60,872 bases of DNA. Source: Paludibacteraceae bacterium (lineage in GTDB: Bacteria > Bacteroidota > Bacteroidia > Bacteroidales > Paludibacteraceae). Positions 1 through 10,443 of the stretch are shown piece by piece. The stretch covers positions 1 to 60,872 of the forward strand of contig JAFTIM010000012.1 of NCBI GenBank assembly GCA_017456885.1, given 5' to 3'. The first letter of the stretch is position 1; every line of letters starts with the position of its first letter. Under the pieces are notes generated by a model. That model was not told the origin of the DNA. It was given only the letters and a program-made list of their open reading frames with translations, and did not search any database. The position numbers and the translations under genes were made by a program.

Positions 1-112
1 CATTGTTCCCATCGCTTGAGTTATGATAGTCGATTCGGCACCCTCCTTACTCATGGTATATTGCATGTTGGCAGAGCCGCTCAATGCTTTGTAGCGTACA
101 CGCAAGGTGTAG
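1..112. repeat. Left copy of 112-bp direct terminal repeat
   Basis: The first 112 bases are identical, base for base, to the last 112 bases (60761-60872). Both copies lie inside GH85-protein coding sequence on the minus strand and in the same reading frame. Either the assembler closed a graph cycle, or two paralogous genes share this stretch. No replication, partition or mobilisation gene occurs in the window. Confidence 0.97.
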
Positions 113-1611
113 TTGGCATCCGCTATCGGGAATTGTGTCTTGAACAACTGTATGTAGCGAAATCCCGACGACACCGCATTGTCGAACGTCAGTTTCATAC
201 ACGAACCGCCGAACCATGCATCGTCGAACGTGAAAGTAGCGTGCGTATCGCTCGGTACATTGCTCGTGGAGCGTCCCATATACGTATCGGTTATCCACCA
301 ACGCCATGTGGGCAGGTGGTCTTGCATACCGATGTTATACCATTCGCTATCGAAAGTAGTTTCTCCTTCGTTATTGAAGAATTTTCCTACACCAAGGTTT
401 AAATATGAAATGAAGGGAAAATAACTATTTGTTATCCATGACAAGGCACTCTTGGCAGCCACCAATTTCGAGACGCCGAAGAAGCCCGCATTTCCGGTGC
501 ATAATTCATTCGTAATAGCAATGTCGTTTACAGGGTTTTGCGTACCGCCTGTAAAGAACTGCTCACACTTACGCAAATAGCAATTTTGAATGGCCAAAGG
601 AGCAGATCCGTCGGAAGTAGAACCTTGCCAAATCATATTCTTGTTGTGAGCCCCCCAAATACCTACCGAAATAGGATAATTATTTAAAGATGTCCAATCA
701 GCCACAGAACGACCTTGTTGGTCCATACCAGCATAAACATCATATGAATTTCCTCCTTTGTTTATTGCATTTGATACAGAGTTTGCCAAGTTGCCGGCTC
801 CCCAGTTGTAGTTTAAGAAAAATCCGTTAGCATCAGGGAAGAAATCAGAAAAATCGGTACCGCTACCGCCACTCCCTAATACATCTGACAATTGGTAGAA
901 ATCGAAATGTAAACGATCTTCTAATCCGTAAGTAGCTTTTTTATCTTGACAGTTTTGAATCAAAGTTTTCATTCCTGAACGCATGCCCCAATCTTGCTCA
1001 GAGTTGAAACCAAGACCATCAATTCCATAATAACGGAAGAGTTTCAAAAGTTTGTCGGCTCCTCCATTAATCAATGCTTGATAGTTTTGTCCGTGACCAC
1101 CATCGGTAGATGTTAATCCTACTGCCCAAGGTGCTGCCGAAACACAAGCTGTTTGCACACCGTTTTTGTGGCATGCATCGGCAAAAGCACCCGGTTGACG
1201 CAAGAAACCTTGTGTCCAGTTACCGTAAATTGTAATGTAACTCCACATGCTGAAAGCCTCTGATTCGAAAGAATAAGAAGGCAATGAAGTCCAACTACCA
1301 TTATCGTTTTCGCCAATGGGAACCCACCACAATAAACCACGATTTGCACGGCGAGTGATTTGCGTAGCCTCGTCTTGAATGACTTGCGTAGCCTCGTTTG
1401 TGAAACGTTTCAAAGGACGCACACGACCGATGAAGAAATTCTCGTTTTCAGAGCCGCCCGTAGGAGGAGCTCCCGGAGTCCACGTTCCATAATACGAATG
1501 CATCCAACTACCCAAGACATCGTCTTGTACAATGTAGTTGTCGTGCGACGGCACACCGAATGTCGGAATTGCCAACAAGCATGCCAACAACAAAAAATAA
1601 CCTTTTCTCAT
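1..1611 (-). CDS. Secreted endo-beta-N-acetylglucosaminidase (GH85), N-terminal part, cut by window edge
   Basis: ATG at 1611 opens a frame that runs without a stop to base 1 (537 codons), so the gene is partial. The product begins with a signal peptide (MRKGYFLLLACLLAIPTFG) and then a GH85 catalytic barrel. GH85 enzymes cut the chitobiose core of N-glycans. Family landmarks seen are the catalytic Asn-x-Glu in GIDGLGFNSEQDW (about residue 208), the YDVYAGMDQQGR motif, and the block FNNEGETTFDSEW ending in LPTWRWW. After the barrel (about residue 430) a beta-sandwich, carbohydrate-binding-like region starts and reaches the edge. Reading through the identical terminal repeat joins it in frame to the ORF at 57914-60872, which would give about 1485 residues. 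Family assignment is strong; whether the two halves belong to one gene depends on whether the contig is truly circular. Confidence 0.85.
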   Translation of the reverse strand, partial: MRKGYFLLLACLLAIPTFGVPSHDNYIVQDDVLGSWMHSYYGTWTPGAPPTGGSENENFFIGRVRPLKRFTNEATQVIQDEATQITRRANRGLLWWVPIGENDNGSWTSLPSYSFESEAFSMWSYITIYGNWTQGFLRQPGAFADACHKNGVQTACVSAAPWAVGLTSTDGGHGQNYQALINGGADKLLKLFRYYGIDGLGFNSEQDWGMRSGMKTLIQNCQDKKATYGLEDRLHFDFYQLSDVLGSGGSGTDFSDFFPDANGFFLNYNWGAGNLANSVSNAINKGGNSYDVYAGMDQQGRSVADWTSLNNYPISVGIWGAHNKNMIWQGSTSDGSAPLAIQNCYLRKCEQFFTGGTQNPVNDIAITNELCTGNAGFFGVSKLVAAKSALSWITNSYFPFISYLNLGVGKFFNNEGETTFDSEWYNIGMQDHLPTWRWWITDTYMGRSTSNVPSDTHATFTFDDAWFGGSCMKLTFDNAVSSGFRYIQLFKTQFPIADANYTLRVRYKALSGSANMQYTMSKEGAESTIITQAMGTM

Positions 1612-1653
1612 AATTATTAAATTAAATGATTTGAAATTATACATAAATGTGTA

Positions 1654-1661
1654 CAAAAGTA
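1654..1661 (-). promoter_or_regulatory. -7 box of the GH85 gene
   Basis: The minus strand reads TACTTTTG, matching the Bacteroidota -7 consensus TAnnTTTG, about 43 nt upstream of the GH85 ATG. No clear TTTG element is seen at the expected -33 spacing. Confidence 0.5.
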
Positions 1662-1708
1662 AGGATTAAAAAAGACTTAACCTTTTTTAATTATATGTTA
1701 TATAACAC

Positions 1709-1735
1709 AAAAAGCACTCTCAAAAGTGCTTTTTT
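1709..1735 (-). terminator. Intrinsic terminator after tRNA-Arg
   Basis: Inverted repeat AGCACT (1713-1718) and AGTGCT (1725-1730), flanked by A-rich and T-rich tracts on both sides, so it can act in both directions. On the minus strand it lies directly 3' of the tRNA and upstream of the GH85 promoter. Confidence 0.7.
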
Positions 1736-1736
1736 G

Positions 1737-1808
1737 TACCCCCGCCGGGAATCGAACCCGAATCTAAAGTTTAGGAAACTCGTATTCTATCCATTGAACT
1801 ACAAGGGC
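1737..1808 (-). tRNA. tRNA-Arg (anticodon CCU)
   Basis: The minus strand folds into a cloverleaf. The acceptor 5' arm is GCCCTTG, the D arm starts GTTC, the anticodon loop TTCCTAA carries CCU (reads AGG), and the T arm is TCGGG-TTCGATT-CCCGG with discriminator A. The acceptor stem has several G-U pairs including 1-72, and the base of the anticodon stem is mismatched. CCA is not encoded. It begins 24 nt downstream of the lacZ stop on the same strand and may be cotranscribed with it. Confidence 0.9.
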
Positions 1809-1831
1809 ATTTTTTCCATACAAAAATAGGG

Positions 1832-4894
<3,063 letters not shown>

Positions 4895-5083
4895 TTATTC
4901 CCTATTTGGCATCACGATGCTCATTACGATGTAGAGCAGCAACCCCGGAAATCCGGCCGAAAAAATGGTCAGAAACGCATACACGATGCGCACGATGGTT
5001 ACCTCCCAGCCGAAATATTCGGCAATGCCGGCACACACGCCGGCAACCATTTTGTTGTTCGATTTAGTCAGTTTTTTGTCCAT
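4895..5083 (-). CDS. PspC-domain small membrane protein
   Basis: 62 residues and almost entirely one PspC domain: a basic N-terminus, the conserved core MVAGVCAGIAEYFG, and a hydrophobic segment (about residues 28-58) ending in MPNRE. In enterobacteria PspC takes part in the envelope stress response; short stand-alone PspC proteins of this size are common in Bacteroidota and poorly studied. The start codon lies inside the last 20 bases of hsdM, so it may be translationally coupled to the restriction-modification operon, but a role in defence is not supported by the sequence. Start choice rests on the domain beginning immediately after it. Confidence 0.88.
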   Translation of the reverse strand: MDKKLTKSNNKMVAGVCAGIAEYFGWEVTIVRIVYAFLTIFSAGFPGLLLYIVMSIVMPNRE

Positions 5084-6584
5084 AGTTGGTAATTATTTGT
5101 GAAAAACATTGTAAACTTTGTTGTAGATTTTCGATGATAGATTTGGCTATATCTTCCGGATCGGGCAAATTGTCCAAATCGGTCAGTGTTTTATCCTTTA
5201 TCCAAAAAATATCCAAATTCGTTTTGTCGCGTGCGGCGATTTCGTCGTAGGTGAATTTGCGCCACCGTCCATCAGGATTTTGTTCGCTCCACGTTTCGGT
5301 GCGTTTATGTCGGTTTTCGGGATTATAACATGCGATAAAATCGCTCAAATCGTCGAATGTCAAGGGTGATTTTTTCAGCGTATGATGCACGTTGGTGCGG
5401 TAATCGTAAATCCAAATATCCTTGGTTTGCACCTCTTTGCTTGCCGGACGGTTGTCGAAAAACAGCACGTTGGCCTTCACGCCATTGGCGTAGAAAATGC
5501 CCGTGGGCAGACGAAAAATAGTGTGCAATTCGGTAGTCTTCATCAGTTGCTTGCGGATTTCCTCGCCAGCGCCACCTTCGAACAACACGTTGTCGGGCAA
5601 AACGACCGCCGCCTGACCATTGATTTTCAGCAAGGTCTTGATATGCTGAAGGAAATTCAACTGCTTGTTGGACGTGGCCTCCCAAAAATCCTGGCGGTTG
5701 TAACTCAAATCCTCTTTCTCCACCTCGCCGTCCTCGTTGGTAATGGTTATGCTGCTCTTCTTACCGAAAGGCGGATTGGTGAGCACATAATCGTAGCGGT
5801 TGCCTGTGTCGGACACAAGGGCATCGTTGGGCGAAATGAAGTCCTCGCTGTCGAGTTCGCCGATGTTGTGCAGATACAGGTTCATCAGGCACAGGCGGCG
5901 CGTGTTGGCCACAATCTCGTTGCCGAAGAAAGTCTTTTTCTTCAAGAACAGTTTCTGGTCTTTGTTCAACGGCTGGGCTGCAATGTAATCGTATGAGGCA
6001 AGGAAGAACCCGCCCGTTCCGCAGGCCGGGTCGATGATGGTCTTTTCGGGCTTCGGGCGCACACACGCCACCATTGCGCGAATCAAGGCACGAGGCGTAA
6101 AGTATTGGCCTGCACCGCTTTTGGTATCTTCGGCGTTCTTTTCGAGCAAACCCTCGTAAATCTTGCCCTTCACATCGGAACCCATCAGCGACCAGTTTTC
6201 GCGGTTGATCATTTCGATGACACGAAGCAGTTTGGCAGGATCTTGAATCTTGTTTTGGCTCTTGGTGTAGATTTGTCCGAGCATCCCTTTCTCCGTGCCA
6301 AGGCTGCGAAGCATCTGCACATAGTAGGCTTCAAGTTCGGCGCCGCGCTTGCTCGTCAAAGTTTCCCAATCGCACATTTCACCATCGGGGATTTCCCTGC
6401 CTTCGGCATCCTTCAAGTGCGGAAACTTCAGCCCCTTGTTATAAGGCGGCTTGTTCATCTCATCGGCCATTTTCAGGAAGAGCAGATAAGTGATTTGCTC
6501 CAAATAATCGCCATAACTCACGCCATCGTCGCGAAGGACGTTGGCCATGTTCCATATTTTCGATATGATTGTTGATTCTGTCAT
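5064..6584 (-). CDS. hsdM: Type I restriction-modification DNA methyltransferase subunit (N6-adenine)
   Basis: 506 residues. An N-terminal helical HsdM domain (about 1-140) precedes an N6-adenine methylase domain. The AdoMet site is DPACGTGGFFLASYDYI and the catalytic motif IV is NPPFG. HsdM with HsdS methylates the host recognition site and, with HsdR, forms the restriction complex. It is the last R-M gene in transcription order, 24 nt after hsdS, and overlaps pspC by 20 nt. No broken motif is seen, so the enzyme should be active. The start MTESTIISKIWNMAN matches the usual N-terminus of the family. Confidence 0.95.
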   Translation of the reverse strand: MTESTIISKIWNMANVLRDDGVSYGDYLEQITYLLFLKMADEMNKPPYNKGLKFPHLKDAEGREIPDGEMCDWETLTSKRGAELEAYYVQMLRSLGTEKGMLGQIYTKSQNKIQDPAKLLRVIEMINRENWSLMGSDVKGKIYEGLLEKNAEDTKSGAGQYFTPRALIRAMVACVRPKPEKTIIDPACGTGGFFLASYDYIAAQPLNKDQKLFLKKKTFFGNEIVANTRRLCLMNLYLHNIGELDSEDFISPNDALVSDTGNRYDYVLTNPPFGKKSSITITNEDGEVEKEDLSYNRQDFWEATSNKQLNFLQHIKTLLKINGQAAVVLPDNVLFEGGAGEEIRKQLMKTTELHTIFRLPTGIFYANGVKANVLFFDNRPASKEVQTKDIWIYDYRTNVHHTLKKSPLTFDDLSDFIACYNPENRHKRTETWSEQNPDGRWRKFTYDEIAARDKTNLDIFWIKDKTLTDLDNLPDPEDIAKSIIENLQQSLQCFSQIITNYGQKTD

Positions 6585-6608
6585 TGTTGATGAATGTTTG
6601 ACTGTTAA

Positions 6609-7694
6609 TTATACCAACTCCCCGCTGAACGCCTTCTTGAGTATGCTTTGCCGCAGGGCCTCGGCCTGCTGCAGGGCGTTTTCAATGTAGGTTTCGCTTG
6701 CCGTTGCCTGCGACAGACGCGATTCGATTTCCTGCACTATGCGCTGCTGCTCGGATAAAGGGGGAAGTGAAAATTCATATTCTTCTACGGTAGGTACTGT
6801 TAATTGGGGAATTGCACTTCCCGTAATTGCCATAGTTTTAGAGTCTACCATATATTTCAAAAAAGAATTATTCAGATTGTCACTTGGAATAATAACAATC
6901 AATCTCACAATTGGGAAAAATGGTTCTTCTCTAATTTCAGTGTGCCCTGTGCCACTACCACGCCCTGCAATTGTAACACAAGGTTCATTTACACGACTAA
7001 CATCCGTATAACCATATAATCCTTTCTGTTTTACTGCGTTAGCATAAATTGGGATTCTATATTTTTCGGTCTTTATTTCAGAAAAATTATTTTTTGGAAC
7101 ATCACCTCCTGCAAAAATTTTCTTTGTGCAATCCTTTAACTTCACCATCTCCCATTTCCCCTCGTCATTATTCAGCCAATGGTTCAGCACGGCCTGCCTG
7201 TATGTTTTGAGTTGTTGCCGGGCAGTTTTGAGTTTATCCACGGCCTTGTCGAGTTCTGCGAAGAGTTCCTCTATGCGAGCTACTATGGTGCGCTGGGTGG
7301 GAAGTGGGGGAACTGCAATATCCGATTTCAAAAGATATTGGAAATGTCTGGCATATCCTTTGTCTGGAAATTTTACACAATGAAGGAACCAATAGAATAA
7401 TCTTGGTTCAATGAAAAATTCCTTTTTCGGTTTGATAATCTTTGTTCCATCAGCACCCGCAACAAAAGGAAAATCAATGAATTTCTTCGCTTTCGTATGG
7501 TCGCCAAAAACAATAACGGGCAGTTCGGTTTTTACCAACAATGATTCATCATCAACAAATCCCCCAATCAAATCTTGTCCCTGGTCAACAACAGGGAACT
7601 TCCCTTTGGGTAAATACTCCTTCTGTTTGACCTTGAATTCAATTGGTACTTTATCTATTATTTCGCCTAATTTATATGTTGGGTAATTTGCCAT
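6609..7694 (-). CDS. hsdS: Type I restriction-modification specificity subunit
   Basis: 361 residues with two target-recognition domains (about 1-125 and 180-305), each followed by a conserved helical spacer. The first spacer holds LPTQRTIVARIEELFAELD and the second LPPLSEQQRIVQEIESRLS, the classic HsdS pattern. The subunit sets the bipartite DNA target for both methylation and cleavage. It begins 14 nt after the ABC-3C ATPase gene and ends 24 nt before hsdM, so all appear cotranscribed. Recognition domains differ strongly between strains and no target can be predicted by eye. No inverted hsdS copy or recombinase is present, so phase variation by shuffling is not indicated here. Confidence 0.93.
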   Translation of the reverse strand: MANYPTYKLGEIIDKVPIEFKVKQKEYLPKGKFPVVDQGQDLIGGFVDDESLLVKTELPVIVFGDHTKAKKFIDFPFVAGADGTKIIKPKKEFFIEPRLFYWFLHCVKFPDKGYARHFQYLLKSDIAVPPLPTQRTIVARIEELFAELDKAVDKLKTARQQLKTYRQAVLNHWLNNDEGKWEMVKLKDCTKKIFAGGDVPKNNFSEIKTEKYRIPIYANAVKQKGLYGYTDVSRVNEPCVTIAGRGSGTGHTEIREEPFFPIVRLIVIIPSDNLNNSFLKYMVDSKTMAITGSAIPQLTVPTVEEYEFSLPPLSEQQRIVQEIESRLSQATASETYIENALQQAEALRQSILKKAFSGELV

Positions 7695-7708
7695 TGATTG
7701 AAAAATGT

Positions 7709-9406
7709 CTAAATCTTAAATAACTTATCAGATTGGGACAATGTCAAAACAACATACGGTGACACATCCATATTAGATGGCAACTTGTCTTTCAGCATTG
7801 TCATTACATATTGGCAGTTGCTTTCTTCGACAACTTTTGCAAACAATGAAGTTATTTGGTTTGAATGAACCGATTCCATCTGGTCTTGCAGAATAAAATG
7901 CAGACATTTAATATCCAATGAATCGGCATATTGCACATATGAAAGGTCAAATGATGCCATTTGTCCCTTTTTCTTTCCTGTTCCAGGATTTGAACTGATA
8001 GTGTCAATTATGAGTGTCAATGCTCTATCGTTATATTTATCAACAAGGATGAAATCCTCGTCATATAATTCTTTGGATATTTTTGTGAAGAATGTATTAA
8101 AATGCTTTACCCTATTGGTAATAAATTCTTTCTGATTACTTATACCTTTATTGATTTCATTTAATTCTTCTTCAAATTGTGCCAACCGACGTTCGGAATC
8201 TTCGAGTAATCGTTTCTGCTCCTCATAATTGCCTTTGCGTTCATATTCGATATTTAATTGGCGAATGATTTCTTCTAAACCTTCCAACACTCCTAATGAT
8301 TTAAGTTTGTTGGAAAGGTCTTTATCCTTCTCTAACAAAACATTTAATTCTATCTTATAGTTGTTAATTTCAGACAGTAACTCATCCAAATTGTTTGTTA
8401 GAAACTTTATTTTGTTGCCAATCATCTGATTGTGAAAGCACAAGGTGTCTTCAAATGATTTTTGAAGATTGGGAATGATGGCTTTTGCTTCCTCATAAAC
8501 AACTTTAATGGCTTCAGTGTCTATGTTTACTTGCTTTGAATTTAATGCGTTGACGTTTTCATTGATTAAGTCCCGTCTAAACTCAAGCCTTGATATAATG
8601 GCCGATATTTGACTCTCCTTGAATTTTAGGTTGTTTAACTCTTCTATGTCTTTATTATAATTGTCATTGAGTTGAAAATCATTCTTTTTATTTTCCAACT
8701 CTTTAATGGAAGATTCAATGACAGATAAGGCTTGTGAAATCTTAGCCATATCAGTTGATTTGTGCATTTTTGTTTGAAAGTTTTCTTCTGTTTTTTTCAA
8801 ACTGTATAATTGTTGCTTTCTTCCTGATTCAGAAAAATCAACACCTAACCAAAACAAGAATAACGATTCGTATTCTTCAAAATTGGTATTTTGGTGTAGT
8901 ACCTTTATGGTATTAACCAAACGGTTTTTCTCGTATCTAATATTTTTGGAAATAAGTTGTCGGAATGTTGGTTTTTCGGCACAATCGCCAAACAATAAAT
9001 TCTTAAGCGTTTGTTCGAAATTTTTTGATGTGTAATTTTCTCCATTGATTCTTCTTAAGGATTGTTTTCTGGAAAGGAAATTTCTTTCAATTACGATTTC
9101 TTCAGATGCATTGTCGAGTTCTGGAACTAATACTAATTTGATAATAATATCGTTAGTTGTTAGGAATTGTTCTATTTCAACATTGGTGTTGCCAAATTCC
9201 GTATCTGTATAGATGTTTTTGCCATCGCCGCACAGGCAAAAATCGACAAGGCGGAACACTGTGGTTTTACCAACGTTGTTTCCTGACTCTTTTTTGTTTG
9301 CAGAAGATGTCTCATCGAGAATCAAGTTAACTCCTTTATGGAAGTTAATTTCTCGAATTACTTTGTTTGTAGTGTTGTTTATTATTGAAAGGCTTTTTAA
9401 AAACAT
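7709..9406 (-). CDS. DUF2326-type ABC/SMC-like ATPase of an ABC-three-component (ABC-3C) system
   Basis: 565 residues. The N-terminus holds an ABC-type P-loop, SGNNVGKT (residues 41-48), followed by FRLVDFCLCGDG. A long charged helical region (about 200-420) looks like coiled coil. The C-terminal half carries LHFILQDQMESVHSNQ, where the Walker B position reads Asp-Gln rather than Asp-Glu. This layout matches DUF2326 ATPases, the motor of ABC-3C conflict systems. Its start overlaps the middle-component gene by 10 nt and hsdS follows after 14 nt. By family knowledge such ATPases sense invading DNA or nucleoprotein and license an effector; here the partner would be the HNH protein at 9624-10418. 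Assignment is from pattern recognition without a profile search. Confidence 0.8.
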   Translation of the reverse strand: MFLKSLSIINNTTNKVIREINFHKGVNLILDETSSANKKESGNNVGKTTVFRLVDFCLCGDGKNIYTDTEFGNTNVEIEQFLTTNDIIIKLVLVPELDNASEEIVIERNFLSRKQSLRRINGENYTSKNFEQTLKNLLFGDCAEKPTFRQLISKNIRYEKNRLVNTIKVLHQNTNFEEYESLFLFWLGVDFSESGRKQQLYSLKKTEENFQTKMHKSTDMAKISQALSVIESSIKELENKKNDFQLNDNYNKDIEELNNLKFKESQISAIISRLEFRRDLINENVNALNSKQVNIDTEAIKVVYEEAKAIIPNLQKSFEDTLCFHNQMIGNKIKFLTNNLDELLSEINNYKIELNVLLEKDKDLSNKLKSLGVLEGLEEIIRQLNIEYERKGNYEEQKRLLEDSERRLAQFEEELNEINKGISNQKEFITNRVKHFNTFFTKISKELYDEDFILVDKYNDRALTLIIDTISSNPGTGKKKGQMASFDLSYVQYADSLDIKCLHFILQDQMESVHSNQITSLFAKVVEESNCQYVMTMLKDKLPSNMDVSPYVVLTLSQSDKLFKI

Positions 9407-9627
9407 TTTATCAATCCCTTTTCATTATAATTAATAGTTCCTAATAAGTAGAGCCAATCTAATGACAATGTGTACAAATTGATAGAAACCTTGTACTCTT
9501 TATTCAAAGTCTCAAACACATCCATATAACTAAAAGCAACGTTTTTTTGTTGTTTTAGTATATTCAAAATCAGTCCACCTATATAGTAAATCTGATTTTG
9601 TGGATTTGTATCAACATCTACTATCAT
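9397..9627 (-). CDS. ABC-3C middle component, MC6-like
   Basis: 76 residues with the pattern of the small winged-helix-like middle component: an N-terminal QIYYIGGLILNILK, a central helix with DVFETLNKEY, and the C-terminal LSLDWLYLLGTINYNEKG. In ABC-3C systems this protein is thought to bridge the effector and the ATPase. Position supports this: it overlaps the HNH effector gene by 4 nt (ATGA) and the ATPase gene by 10 nt, so the three are tightly coupled. The exact middle-component subfamily is a recognition-based guess and should be confirmed by profile search. Confidence 0.72.
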   Translation of the reverse strand: MIVDVDTNPQNQIYYIGGLILNILKQQKNVAFSYMDVFETLNKEYKVSINLYTLSLDWLYLLGTINYNEKGLIKCF

Positions 9628-10418
9628 ATAATGGGCTTTTCTAAAACTTTACATTCAATAAATGCATCAACAACAACAATCTGAACAGCCAAAAACAATT
9701 CAGATTCATCCAATTGAGTATTACCTACAAGGTTGCATACATTTTCAACGACTTCGTCAAAAATATCATCCGCCTTTGCCCTTATAGATTCAATACTTCC
9801 ATCTGTATTTTTCCCTTTTGCCTCCAAATACAAATGTTTTATTCTATTGAGTACGACATTCTTTTTTATCGTGCCAAACTCTTCTAACTCATCATACAGA
9901 TTATGCAATCCATATGTATAAATTTTATACTCTTCAACTATGTATTTATTCTTTTTAAGACAGTTATATTCTATTTTTTCTGAAATGTCGTATGGAATTG
10001 CATCGCTTGAAGCGACATTCATCAGGTTGTTTGCAGCAATGGCATTCACTATTTGCTGAAAATAGTTTGGAAGACTCCCATTTATGTTATTCAGAATCTT
10101 TTCCTGATGGTTTTTCTTCCATTTTTTCAGTAATTCAACAGGATAATCTTTTTCATTGGCTTTGTTGTCAATGATTTTGTGGCAACTTTCACATAACAAT
10201 ATCAAATTGTCAAAACTGCGTCTTTCTTCATTTGTTTGTTTGGGATTAAACCTTGGTCCATCGGAACTTGCCGCTTCAATGTGACATATTTCGCCTAATA
10301 TCGAATTATAATCTTTGGCAATTAATTTATTACTACAAGAAGGATTCGCACACTCACATCCCGAAAGTGCGAACAATCGTTTTAAGTCATTTTGTTTATA
10401 GTCTCGCGGTCCTATCAT
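9624..10418 (-). CDS. ABC-3C effector with N-terminal HNH nuclease domain
   Basis: 264 residues in two parts. Residues 1-110 form an HNH endonuclease with a zinc site from C23, C28, C76 and C79 and the core H46 (in EICHIEA), N71 (in FDNLILLC) and H80 (in CESCHKIID). Residues 140-264 are helical and begin IPYDISEKIEYN, the style of the C-terminal domain that tethers ABC-3C effectors to their partners. It starts 25 nt after hsdR and overlaps the middle component by 4 nt. Expected role: a DNA (or RNA) nuclease released when the ATPase is triggered, hence abortive or anti-invader defence. All catalytic residues are present. A stand-alone homing nuclease is less likely given the C-terminal domain and operon. 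Confidence 0.78.
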   Translation of the reverse strand: MIGPRDYKQNDLKRLFALSGCECANPSCSNKLIAKDYNSILGEICHIEAASSDGPRFNPKQTNEERRSFDNLILLCESCHKIIDNKANEKDYPVELLKKWKKNHQEKILNNINGSLPNYFQQIVNAIAANNLMNVASSDAIPYDISEKIEYNCLKKNKYIVEEYKIYTYGLHNLYDELEEFGTIKKNVVLNRIKHLYLEAKGKNTDGSIESIRAKADDIFDEVVENVCNLVGNTQLDESELFLAVQIVVVDAFIECKVLEKPII

Positions 10419-10443
10419 TTCTTTTTTGCAAATTTACAACAAT

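Noticed and set aside
1354-1396. Imperfect repeat in the GH85 N-terminus (EATQ twice) as a CRISPR-like or regulatory repeat
   Set aside because: Only two diverged copies within coding sequence; no array, spacers or cas genes anywhere in the window.
9624-10418. HNH gene as a mobile homing endonuclease
   Set aside because: Tight overlaps with the next two genes and a separate C-terminal interaction domain fit a conflict-system effector better.
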